NCBI GenBank assembly: GCA_003116995.1
Contig: BDSL01000098.1
Span: 248,001-312,000 of the forward strand
Source: Yamagishiella unicocca
Lineage: Eukaryota; Chlorophyta; Chlorophyceae; Chlamydomonadales; Volvocaceae
DNA length: 64,000 nucleotides
Direction: 5' to 3'
Shown here piece by piece: positions 11,004-23,000 of this stretch; positions within the stretch are counted from its first letter, which is position 1, and every line of letters starts with the position of its first letter. A program made the translations under genes and the position numbers. The notes under the pieces are model-generated. The model did not search any database. It saw only the letters and a list, made by a program, of their open reading frames with translations, and was not told the origin of the DNA.

Positions 11004-14000
11004 TCAGCGTTTCTGTGTTCGTGTGGACCTGCAGGCGGGCCGTTCAGCAAGCAAATCGACGAGGAGGCGGAGGCCCACGCCGGCATAGGGGCTTCCGACA
11101 AGATCAACCTGAGGCTAAATTTACCCCCCCCACCCTCCCACCCACTTGCCCAGACAAACCGGTATCCTCTAGACCATCAATTCCTTCGCCCAATGTGACC
11201 AAAACACGCCCCTACGCCCCTCACCTGCCCTACTCGTGCCTTGCCGGCCAACTTGACCAGTGCCTGCCAGGCCCTGCCCTTGTACACCAGCTGTCCCGAG
11301 AAGCTGCCCACGGGCGGCAGCTGGCCGCCCAGCTCGCCGTACACCAGGGCCCCGCTAGCGCGCAGCCCCGCAAAGTCCGGCTGGCTTCGGAGCACGCTAC
11401 GGGCCGCGGCCTGCGATACCTCGTCTGGGGTGCCGGCCGCCGTCTGCGAGTGCAGCGACTCGGCATCGTCCGCTGGCGGCCTGATGACGGCGGATAGGGG
11501 CGCCTCCGCGAGGCTGCTGCAGGAGGTTCGGTTGCTGGCGTCGATGGCGGGGAGCTGCACGCGGGGGGCGCTCAGCGCAGCGGGACGCCGCGGGGGCTGC
11601 CGGGGGCTGCTGCCCGAGAAGAGGCTCCGCAGCGAGTCGCGCCGCTTGGGGACGCGGCGGGTGAAGCTGTTGGGTGAGGCCGCCGCCGCGCCCTGCTCCT
11701 GCCCTTGGCCCTGTCCGACCAGCACCGCCGCCACCAGGTCCAGGTCGAGGGGCTCGCAGAGCGGGTGATCCAGGAGGGCAGCCGGCCTGTGGGCGGAGAG
11801 GGGAAGTAGAGGGAGACCGGTGAACCAAGCAAGGAGGAAAGCCAGGTTGGGACTGGGGGGGGCGGCAGGGTAGGGGTAGGGGCAGGGGTTAGGGTCAAGA
11901 GCAGGTGCAGGTCGGAGCACAACGCAAACAAAGGAAGAAACAACAACCAATGGAAAAACACCACGGGCGATGTGCCAGGGGGTCGAGGGTGATAGATGCG
12001 GCGTGGTGGTGCCGTATATGGCGGCGCCAGGGCAATTTAATCCGCCGTACCACTCACTGGTGCCGCGCTTCCCATGCCGCGCTTCCCGTACCCCCGTCCT
12101 GGCACTTGCCTTTGACCGCATTCGCTTTGAGCCCCCTCACCGCCCAGCCTCAAGGACCTCCCCGGCCTCGAGCCCCCGACGCACCCCGGCAGAGTGGTGA
12201 CCCGGCGACTCTTCCACTTCCTCCAGGACACTATCATGGCATTAAACAGCGGGGACATCACACGAGCAAGAGGGACCCACCAGTTCAGTGACGGCAGCAC
12301 CGCCAGAGCACGCAGCAGCCAAGCCGCCGCCGCGTCCGCGCTTTCGAACGCCACTGTCATGACGCCGGGCACGGCGGAACGGTAGGCGCCCGCCTCCTTG
12401 CCGGCCTTCCCTGGAGGCGGCTTCGCCACCGGTGACGGCTGCGACGGGGACGTGTGGCTGCCTGGCTCCGCACCGGCCTGCGCCTGCTGGACCCAGCTGC
12501 CCCCCCCTTGCGCGCTGCCGCTGTAGCACGCCTGCGGCTTCCCAAGGCTGCCCTGACGCCCCAGCACCGCGCCGCCGCCACCGCCCCCAAGCCCCGCCAC
12601 CCCGCCGCCGTCGCCGTACAGCCCCAGCGCTCCCTCCACCACGTACGGCTTACTCTTCAGCTTCCGCAGCTCCTCCATCAGTACCCCATACACCAGGTCC
12701 AACGCTTCCCCCGCGACGGCCGCGTTCCAAGTCAGCAGCGTCGCGGCGGCTGGGACGGTCAGCCGCGCCACGGCGCCGTACAGCAGCGGCGCCGTCATGA
12801 CGCCGGTCAACGGCCGCTGCATGCCCAGGGTGCGCAGCGGCCGCTGCAGCAGCGCCAGCCGCGGCAGCAGCCCCTGACTGACCACCTGGAACAGCTGCAC
12901 GTCCTCCAGGTCGTGTGCAAGCGAGTGGCGACCCATCCACACCACCACTGGCTGGCAGCGCTTCACCAGCGCCGCCGCGCCCTCGCCGTCCAGCTCCAGC
13001 GCCGCCCTCGCGCCGTCCGCCAGCAGCACCATGCCGCCGTGCGCGGCGTCCGCCACCAGCTTGGCTACCCGCATGCAGCGGCCGCTGTACTGGACCCGGC
13101 CGTTGCGGGCGTCCCGAATGATGTCCAGCTCTGACACCACCCCGCAAGACAGCCCCGCGCGCACTCGCAGGCCCCGGAACACGAGCGTCCGGGCGTCGCG
13201 GCGCACAACGAAGCTGGCGTCCCTGCTAACCCCCGCGCCGTCGGAGATGGGCCCCGACTCAGGGACCGTAGCCGGCGCCGCCGCCGCCGCCGGCGGCGCC
13301 GCCGGCGCGGCGCCGGGCCCCGCTGACCACTCACGCGAGGGCAGGCTGCTGGCGGCCTCACTGGCGGGGCGGCTGGCTGGAAGGGACACGGGCCGCCATT
13401 GGGCCCGTAGTACCGCCTCCAGCGTCGCAGGGCAGGGGTACGCGGCGGCGGCGGTGGTGGTGGTGGTGGTGGCGCTGGTGGCGGTGACGTCCGGCACGAG
13501 CGACGCGCCGGTGCCGGAGACGGAGACCAGCTTGGCGCCCGTGCTGCTGCCCGCGGGGGCCACGGTCCTGAAGCGCCCGTCGTCGCCGACCCCTCGAACC
13601 GCCTCCAGCAGCGAGGACATGCTGATCGTCTTGCTGATGCCGCTGCGGGCGCGGGCGCCTGAGAGCCTGCTGGGCACGCGGTGAGGCTGCGCCGCGCGGG
13701 TGCCGGAGTAGGAGGGGCGCAGCGACTCGTTGCGGAGGGCGGCCCCTTCCCGGGCCCCTCGTTGCGTCTCTGCATAGGTCGCCTGCGAGCGCGCATCAGC
13801 GAGGAGGCACGGAGCACGGAGTGGCATCGACGTAGTTTTTGCAGCAAAGAACACACCGACAGCACTGAGGAATGGGTCATGTCCGAGAGTGATCATTAGG
13901 TATCATGTCCGAGAGTGATCATTAGGTATCATGTCCGAGAGTGATCATTAGGTATCATGTCCGAGAGTGATCATTAGGTATCATATCCGAGAGTGATCAC

Positions 14001-17000
14001 CAGGGATCATGTCCAAGAGTGCTCACCAGGGTTCATGCCCAAGAGTGATCACCAGGGTTCATGCCCAAGAGTGATCACCAGGTATCGTACACGGTAAGGC
14101 GTACAGGAGGGTCCCCTCCGCCGCCCGCCGCACCCGCACCCTCTCCTTGCCCCACCAACCCGCCCCACCCACCCCCTATCCCTCCCTCCCTCCCAAGGGC
14201 ACCCACCATCGCAACCAGCCCCGGAGGCCGCTGCAGCGCCGGCACCGACAAGCTGCGCGCCTCGGTGTGCAGGTGGCTGAAGGCCAGGGGCGCATACTCT
14301 GGCGTCGGCCGCTGCGGGCGCGACGCCCCTCTCGGAGCCACATCCAGATCCAGCCCCAGCGCATCCTCCGGGGTGCGGGACTCCCGCACGGTCGTGAGCT
14401 CCGGCGAATCTATGACGTCGGTGGATGCCCTCATCAGCCGCCCCATGGTGGACGCAACCGCGCCAGGACCCCTGCCGGTTGACAGGCCCAGCACGCTCCT
14501 CAGCGCGCCGCCGCCGCCGCCGCCGCTGCGGAGGACACCCTGCCCCGAAGCCCGCTCCGCGGCGGCTGACGCCGCCGCGGCTGCGGCGTGGCCGCCGGCG
14601 TAGTCGGCGCACCCCAGCGTGGACCCCATGGCGGCGGCGTCCGTGGCGGAGAGCCTCTCGAAGCTTCGCACGTGAGCGAAGCCCGACAAGATCGGCCGCG
14701 TGCCCAAGGGGTCTCGCTGGCTGGCGTCGGCGGCTCCAGCTGCCGCCTCGTTGGACAGGACCCGCGCCGTTGCACTGTCGGGCCGCGAGCCGCCCGGGGC
14801 CCCATCTGAGGTGCGTAAGAAGGAGGACGCTTGCTCCAAGGTGAGAGGCTGCGTTTGCGTCGTCTGCTGCAGTCGGGTATCGACCAGGATGTTTGTCGTG
14901 TACATCGAATCCCCGAACAACTGGCTTTCCGTCGCGGGGGTCGAGTGCTCCTCGCCGCCGTCGCAAGAGGTAATGTCTGCGACCGGGTTCGAAATGATGG
15001 ACCAGGGCACGTGTTGTGACTGCTGCTGCTGGTGTTGTTGTTGGAGGTGGTGGTGGTGGGCTGGGTACTGCAGCGATGGTTGCTGCTGCTGCTGGATCCG
15101 TTTCTTCCCCTTGGCAAGCTGCATAGATCCCACGATGTATTGGTTTGGCCTGTTGGGGCAAGGTGTAGGGGATTCGGCCCGGTACGGGGCGGCCGATTCA
15201 GGACGGCACATGGCGGCGGCGACATAACCCAAACACCCACACGCGCCCACCGAGGCCCAGGTCCGGCGCTGCAACACGCGGACCATGGCGGGAAGGAAAG
15301 CAGGGCGCAAGCAAGGCGATGATACACACGAGGCATGTACGCACGGACACACGAGGCATGTACGCACGGGCGCACTCACTGTCTCGCAACGTAGACCTCC
15401 GCTGTGGAGTGCTCGCAGTGGTTGCTCCCCGCGGACAGCTCGTGCCGCAGCAGCTGGGCCGGCCAGGAGGCATCCAGCAGCGCCTACCCGGCAGCGCAGC
15501 AGGCAGGCGGACGGGGCACAAATGGTCGGTGCAGGCAGCGGCACAGGCGCACATTGCGCGCAAGGGCGCTGCCTCCATCCCGCCAACCACCCAGAGCCCG
15601 GCATTGCGGTGCTGCCGTGACGGCGTTGCGGTGCTGCTGTGACGGCAGTGCGGTGCTGCTGTGACGGCGTTGCGGTGCTGCCGTGACAGCATTGCGCTCC
15701 GGCACCCGGCTCCAGGCCTGCAGGCTGCTCACACGGCCAAGAAACGAAAGGTGGCGGGGCCGGAACGGTGCTGGAATTCCCCGCGCTCTGTTTCGGAGCC
15801 CCGCCTGCTGCACCCACATACTCCCATACCTACCTGCTGCGCCTCCAGGCAGAACTGTACGGCATTCGATGCGCTGCTGAACGCCACGATGAAGCTGTCG
15901 CCCTGCAGTCCGGCAGGCGGGGGCAGCGCCGGGAAAAAAACCAAACACGCACCAAGCCACGTGGTTACGGCAGGCACGTCGTGGTCACGGTCAACCTACA
16001 AAGTGCAACCCGCGGCCCCGAACGAACGCAGGAACAGGAGCGGGCGGAGTGCCGCATGGGGGTTGGGTTCCGACACCACCGGATCGCAACCGCCAGGACC
16101 ACCCCACCTTTCATTGCGGAGCCGTACAACCAAACACAAACCACAACCGTTTCCAGCCGTACGGCCTGGCGTGCGCTCGCCGCCCCGCCCCGCCCCCTGC
16201 CCTGCCCGTGCGTGTGTTTGCGGCGCACCTCCGTCAAGCACTCGTAGCCCTGGTGCACCAGCAGCAGCCTCCGGATGACCGCATGGTGCTCGTCCAGCGC
16301 CGCATTCATGACGTCGCTGAGGTCCTCCCACAGCGTCGTGGAGTCCTGAGGGGGGGGCGGGGGGGGGTAGGAGGGGCGGGGGGGGAGAGGGCAGGGGAGG
16401 GGAGGGGGGCAGGAGGGGCGGGCGGGGTAGGAGGGGCGGGGGGGGGCAGGGGGCCAGGAAGGAAGGGGGAAGGAAGGGGCAGGAAGGGGCAGGGGGGGAG
16501 GGCGCAACGTGTGAGGGGCGGACGTGTATGCAACGGCAGGGAAGCTACCCGGTCGCAACTGCGGAGTGCTGTATCTGTGGGGCGTCGCCTCACCCACCCT
16601 CCCGCGCAGCCCCACCACCACGCAGCTCCATGCGGCCCCGAAACCATTGCCGTACGCGATCGGGCGCCATGGCTTTCTCCTCCCCACGCAACAGGCGTCA
16701 GGGCGCCGTCGTAACCCGTACCCTGCCGTACGGCAAACGTACGACGCCCGCAACCTCCGCGCAACGGGAGAGCCGGTCTGGTCCTAGCTGGTCGACACGG
16801 ACCTGTATGTCCGTGATGCAGAGCGTTGTCTGGGGGCCCACTCCGGGCGCCTCCACCACCGCATGCTGCGCGTGCGGGCACTTGCGTCTGCGGTGGCGGA
16901 CGATGACGGCCGCGACGGCCGCGGTCAACGCCAGCACGGCTCCGCAGATCGAGCCCACGATTATCCACGCTTTTGCCTTCTCTTTTGCAGGGGCTCGTTC

Positions 17001-20000
17001 CGCTTTTACGGACGCCGGCGGCACGGCCGGGACCCAGTTGAGCGACCTGGGGTACGGGGTCATGCGCGGCAGGGTGGGGATTTGGGGATATCGGTACCCG
17101 TATCCGGGATCTTTAGTATCCGTCCCATCACTAAAATCTGGAGTTGCAGCCCATGGTGGCCGCCGTGCGCTCGACTCCTTGTTACGTCTACCAACTGCTC
17201 AGATAAACAATACCCAGCTCCGCCCCGGACTTCCATGGATGCGGTTCAGCCAGCTGGGGGGGAGGCTATTTAGGCATGTGGGCCTCGCGGCATCCGCCCA
17301 CACCTGCATCGGTGGCAAGCACACTGCGCCCACTAGGCACACCGGCGGTCAACGCGCACCGGTCAACGCATAACGGTCAACGCGCGCGCACCAACGCATA
17401 CCGATACGCGCGGAGCGGGACACGACACACGTGCAGAGCAGCACCCACCCCCCCGCCCGCACCGTACAACCCCCCGCACCGTTGCGTAAAACGGTTTTTC
17501 AACAGCCCCCGCCCGCACCGTTGCGTAAAACGGATTTTAAACACCCCACCCCCCGCACCTCCTGTACTGCGCCGCGAAGGCCTCCCTCCCCTCCGCCGCC
17601 ACAATGCCGTTCAGGACGGCCTCCATCTGCGCCGTGACGTCCGGCAGGCTGGCGTTCAGCGACACGTTGTTGTACAGCACCGCCGCGCGCAGCAGCATCT
17701 CCCTGCGGCCACACACACACGCACACACACACACACACAGGGGGGGCCTTCAGCCAGTTCCTCGCCGATCAAGACGCTGGTCAGTTTGCACAAACCGCTT
17801 CCTCCTGCGCCTTTCGACCCTGGGCTGTGCACGACGCGCCTGCTCGCGTGCAGTTGAGTTTCGCGGCCCCACGGCAACGTGCAACAGCCCGCACAACAGA
17901 CGTGCGGATAGACACCGAACAGACGGCAGCGGCAACGCGGCGAACGGGTTTGAATCATACAGGCGCACACGGTGCCGCTCACGTGATGTTGCTTGCCAGG
18001 CGCACGCGCATGTCCGGGTTGATGTTGTTGCTGCTGGTGGTCGCCCGGTACGTGGTGAGGAAGCGGATCACGTCCCCTTCGTCGTACCCCACCTCCGTCC
18101 AGCGGTGTAGGTTGCTGAGGGACAGGTCCTCGTCTCGCACCGGCATGAACTCTGTGTGTACGACAGGTGGGACGAGGGGTGGGAAGACGAGGGGTGGGAA
18201 GACGAGGGGTGGGAAGACGAGAGGTGGGAAGACGAGAGGTGGGAAGACGAGGAGTGGGACAAGGTGGGTGGGAGTAGAAACCACGCCGTGATTGAGACGA
18301 GTACACGTGCGCACGGCGGGGAAGTCAACCGAGCACACTCCCGACCTAACCCCACCGAACCTGATCCAACCCCACCGAACCTGATCCAACCCCACCGAAC
18401 CTGATCCAACCCCACCGAACCTGATCCAACCCCACCGAACCTGATCCAACCCCACCGAACCTGATCCAACCCCACCGAACCTGATCCAACCCGACCCAAC
18501 CCGACCGAACCTGATTTAAACCGATCCAACCCGACCAAACCCGACCGAACCTGATCCAACCCGACCCAACCCATAACCCGGGGGTCGCGGCGCATCTTCG
18601 TACCGTTAACTTCCCGCAGGAGGCCATGTATGCCGATGACTGCGGGGCTGGCCAGGTAGGACGCCAGCTGGTAGGCGAAGAACTGGTACTGGAACGGCGA
18701 CAGGCCGTTGACAAGCAGGATGGTGCTGGTGAGGCTGATGGGGCGGTTCACCGGGATGCCCTACGAGAGGCCCGGGGGGGGGGGGCGCCGGGGTACACGT
18801 CAGCCGGGGGACGATGACGTGGCGATTACTAAGGCTGCGCAAGACGGTACGACAGCTCCCGCCAGTGGCGCTACTAGTGGCGCTAGTGCATCCTCGCTAG
18901 TGGAGGCGCTACTAGGCGCTACTAGGCGCTACTAGGCGCTACTAGGCGCTACTAGGCGCTACTAGGCGCTACTAGGCGCTACTAGGCGCTACAAGGCGCT
19001 ACTAGGCGCTACTAGGCGCTACTAGGCGCTACTAGGCGCTACTAGGCGCTACTAGCGGCGAAAACTGCGGCGCCGGCAGTGGCTCTCTACTAGTGGCGCC
19101 GGCAGTGGCTCTGTACTAGCAGCGCCGGCAGTGGCTCTATAACCCTTTGCGAGGTATAACGGCCCCAAGTAGGGGTGCCGGCCGGCCGCGTCGCCCCTGG
19201 CGGTGCGCCCACCTGTGCTGACGTGCCTTGCGCGAGGGGGCAGATCTTGTCGGTGCAGGTCACCATTCTGCGGGTGGAGCGGTCCAACACGCTGGTGGAG
19301 CCGGGGACGAGCGCCAGGCCCATCCTGCCCCGCATCTGCGTCGTGTTGTCCTTGCCGATGCTGCTAGCCTGCAGGCTCCCCACCCCAGGGCACATGGCAA
19401 ACGTCTTAGCGCAGTCCGGGTACGGCAACAAAATGCTGGTACGGCAACAAAGTGCTGGTACGGCAACATATGCAAGGTGCTAGCGCAGTGCTGGTGCGGC
19501 AACAGAGGCACGTGTCCAGCGCAGTAGTAACAGGTAGTAACAGAACGAAGCGACAGCGGTAACAGAAGCAGAGAGGCGCCGCTGCACGGTGAGAATGAAA
19601 GGAGGCGGAGAGCTGGAGCCATGACGGGCGGGCTCGCAAGCAGGGGCGCTCCCACGTGCGGTGCGGCAAGTGCGGCGGCCGGGCTTCATGCGTGGTGCAG
19701 TGGCGCGGTGTGGCGCGGCGCTTGGGAGCTCCCAGCTTGCCTTGAACATCGCGCCGTCGCTGATGGCCAGCAAACACTGTCCGCGGCTGAACTGATACCT
19801 CACGCACAGCGGCGCGTCTGGCGCCGTGGGTCCCACCAGCCGCAGCCTGCGGAAGACCTGCAGACGCGAGCAGGCGGGGGGGCAGCACCATCCAATGCAG
19901 CACTCGGCAAAAGGGCCCACGTCCGATACAGGGCGTGAGCTCCGCCGCTCGCTTCCTTGCATGCCATTGCACGTCTTGCACAGAAATGATAAATGAACGG

Positions 20001-23000
20001 AACGAGATTTTCATCCCGCACACGCAGCAATTACGCAAGGCGTGGCTACCGTACAACCGTACTGCCGACGGCTCATTTAGCCCGCAAACAAGCCGCGGCG
20101 GACGCGGCGGGGCCCCCGGCTGCAGCCGCCGCAGCCCCTGCCTCAGCACACCTTGAGAGCCGCCTCCATGGCCGGGGTGTTGACGAGCGGCTCCAGGGTC
20201 TCTGGATCCCAGAAGACGCCGTGGCTGAGGCCTCCCGTCTGGACGTAGCTGCCGAATATGGACCGAAGGACGAGGCTTTCAGCTCGGCATCCTGCAGGGG
20301 TGGGGCCGGTGGTGTGTGGGTGGGGGGTTGGGTGGGGTGGGGGGGTAAAAGCCGCGTGTGTGGGGGGGGGGTAAAAGATAATCCGCGAATCCACGGCTGA
20401 CAAACCAAGGGCGTTGAAGATGGCGAACCAGAAGATATGGGAGGCAAGTAGACGGAGCGGAGGCGCCGCCAAATCCTTGTTGCCCGCACCACCAGTAGCA
20501 GCACCCTCGCCACCAACAGCCCCAGTTCATGTCCCAACCCGTCAACCCGCCGCTGCAGCTGCTGCAAATTCGCACAAGCCCAGTAGGTGCCGCCCAGGTG
20601 CCAAAACGAGGGGACGCAAAGACGTGCGCCGCACAGGGAGAAGACGTCTGGTGCGCATCCTGGACGTCTGGCCGCCGCTGCACGTGCCTTGCCGTACCTC
20701 ATTCCCCTCCCCGCCCTTCCTCGCTCCCACCCCCCTCCCCGCCCTTCCTCGCTCCCACCCCCCTCCCCCCCCTCCTCGCTCCCACCCCCCTCCCCGCCCT
20801 TCCTCGCTCCCACCCCCCTCCCCGCCCTTCCTCGCTCCCACCCCGGCGAAACTGGGTGCAATAAGTACAGCACATGCACAGGGTACGGCACATGCCAAGG
20901 GTACGGCGCACATGCACAGAGTACGGCGCCCATGCACAGGGTACGGCGCACATGCACATGCACAGAATACGTCACACATGCAAACGGTACGGCGCACATG
21001 CACAGAATACGGCGCACATGCAACGCTCCGCGACACAGCCCACACGCCAGGCCTCTGTGCACGCATCACCCGCATCACCCGCATCACCCAGCCACCGGTC
21101 TGCCGCTCGCCGCGCCGCGCGCTCACCAATGGCCATGACGCACGCTCCGAACATCCCCTCCCTGCCGTGATACCGCTCCGCCAGGTCCGCGAGCTCCTCC
21201 CAGGTCTGCGGCACCGTCAGGTTGTCCCGCTGGAAGATGCCCAGGTGGTAGTACAGCAGGTAGGGCGCGAAGTTGAGGGGGATGGCCTTGACCGAGCCGT
21301 CGTACGTAGGCCCAACCGCGCGGAACTGCGCGGGGATTCGAGTCCACGCCAGGTCCGGGTCGCCAGCCACCAGGTACGACAAGTCCGGCAGCTTGCCGGG
21401 CACCTGCGACCGGGCAACCACAGCCGCAGCGACAGCCACAGTCAGTCACAGCCGCAGCTACAGCCACAGCCGCAGCCACAACCGCAGTCAGTCACAGCCG
21501 CAGCTACAGTCGCAACCGAAGTCGGTCACAGTAACAGCCGCAGCCACAGCCGCAGTCGGCCACAGCCGCAGTCCCCGTCACAACCGCAGTTAGTCGCAGC
21601 CGCAGCCACATTCACAGCCACGGCCACAGCGGAACACGGGGTGGTCACAGCGGAACACGGGGTGGTCACACGCCCGGAACATCTCGTCGTCGCCCCCTAC
21701 CCTATGTGGCGCGACTGACCTGGGCTGCGTCGCCAAATGCCGTGGCTGTCGCCATCAGCAGGTCGTAGCCCCTCGTTGCGTTCGGCGGCTGAGGATCCAG
21801 CAGGTACGACTGCCGCTGTTGTGCGTAGACGACCTGCGCCCGGCACGTGCCAGCACAGGAGACGGGATCACGTGCACGCTAAGATGTAGCCCTCGCTGGA
21901 CGGTTAAAGGATGATGCGGGCAGGGACGAGAAAGCATTGACCGGCAGGCGCCGTCTGCTAGCGGCCAGGGCTCAGGCTACTGCCAAACGACCCGTCGATG
22001 CAGCTTCGCTGCTGCGACGGCCGTGATGCTCGTCCAACCACCACGTGGCGTCTGTGCCGTACTATCTGTGCTCTGCGCCCGGTCGCAAGTGCCCGACAGC
22101 CCGCGACCTTTCAGCTCCCCACTGAACGCTGGCGCCGGCCCGGCCCGGCGCGGCGCTCCCGGAGCCCCAAGCACGCAATGTCCCCCAGCGCGGCGGGCAG
22201 TGCGCCGGGCCGCCAGCTCCCGGCGGGCCCCCGCCACTCCACGTCAAGGTGCGGCTGGGAGGCGCAGCACGGACGCGTTCACCAGCTCCGGCGCAACGCC
22301 TCAAGCGGCGACGCGGCATCGTCGGCCAGATGCCTCAGCTGCAGCTGTTGCTGACGTACGGCGCGGTCAGGGGACTGACCCCCCCCTTGGAGGACCCCCC
22401 TGGAGGACCCCCCTAGAGGCCATGTCGTGTAACCGGGTCTTTACGCCGCCCCCCCTGGAGGCCGCACGCCGCATGTGCGTGCACGTGGCGCACTCCCGCA
22501 AGAGTCGTACGGGCGCCAGCGGCACGTGAGCCAATGCCCTTCATTAGAGCGCCCCCCCCCCCGCGTTGCGGCACCAGGGCCCCTGCCAACACCCTTCTGG
22601 TGGGCCGGCCGGGGCCTATGTCGTACAATGCATATAAAGCGTACATGCCCGCGGCTCCCCGCGGCGGCCCTTGAAGGGGTGCAGGACCGGGTATTTCTCA
22701 CATTATCGGCCTGCCATTAGTGATGCTGCCGGGGAAGAAGGTTGCCTCTAACCCAACGAAACCCGCGCGGGCCCACTTACGAGCGGCAAGAGCGCAAAGT
22801 CGATTTCGATGCCCGTGGTCTGAGCATAAAATTCGTTGCCCTTCTGGCTGAGATTCTGCGTCAGGAGGACGTTCGGCGCTACGAAGCGTAGCGGCTGCGT
22901 GTGGGTGGACAGGGGAGGGAGGGACAACGCTTGAACAGGTGACGCTGTTGTGCGCTGTATTGCACGCCACCAGCAGGCAGGGCCTTCGTGCCAAAGCGTG

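Larger units (their letters stand above)
12990..16840 (-). other. First class III cyclase domain (C1) of the receptor cyclase
   Basis: In order: TTLCITDIQ, DSTTLWEDL (next exon), GYECLTE, GDSFIVAF, DASWPAQLLRHEL, then an insertion of about 500 residues (poly-Gln, poly-His and Ser/Ala-rich, 15149-about 13180), then FRGLRVRAGLSCGVVSE and YSGRCMRVAKLVAD with AAHGG. The Asp of TDI and the Asp of GDSF match the two metal-binding Asp residues of class III cyclases. The usual transition-state Asn and Arg of the V-N-x-A-A-R motif align with Arg and Leu here (13089-13057). The domain therefore binds metal in principle but lacks the usual transition-state pair. Confidence 0.7.

Noticed and set aside
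11040..11125. Plus-strand acidic peptide frame (GPFSKQIDEEAEAHAG)
   Set aside because: Short, without a start codon or partner exon, and antisense to the probable last exon of the cyclase.
13878..14093. Regular direct repeats that could suggest a CRISPR array
   Set aside because: The repeats are head-to-tail without unique spacers, in an intron of a eukaryotic gene.
18343..18570. Pro/Gly-rich peptide frames across the minisatellites (both strands)
   Set aside because: They are translations of the 20-bp and 16-bp arrays, and conserved exons on both sides join in phase without them.
20413..20560. Possible extra ectodomain exon (hydrophobic frame around HIFWFAIFNALG)
   Set aside because: The exons 21403-21127 and 20291-20152 join directly in phase 1 and restore a continuous ectodomain; this segment overlaps repeat family B.
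21834..22780. Possible extra exons in the 947-bp second cyclase intron (for example near 22300)
   Set aside because: The flanking exons join directly in phase 0 and read through as one solute-binding-protein segment, and candidate frames there hit stops.
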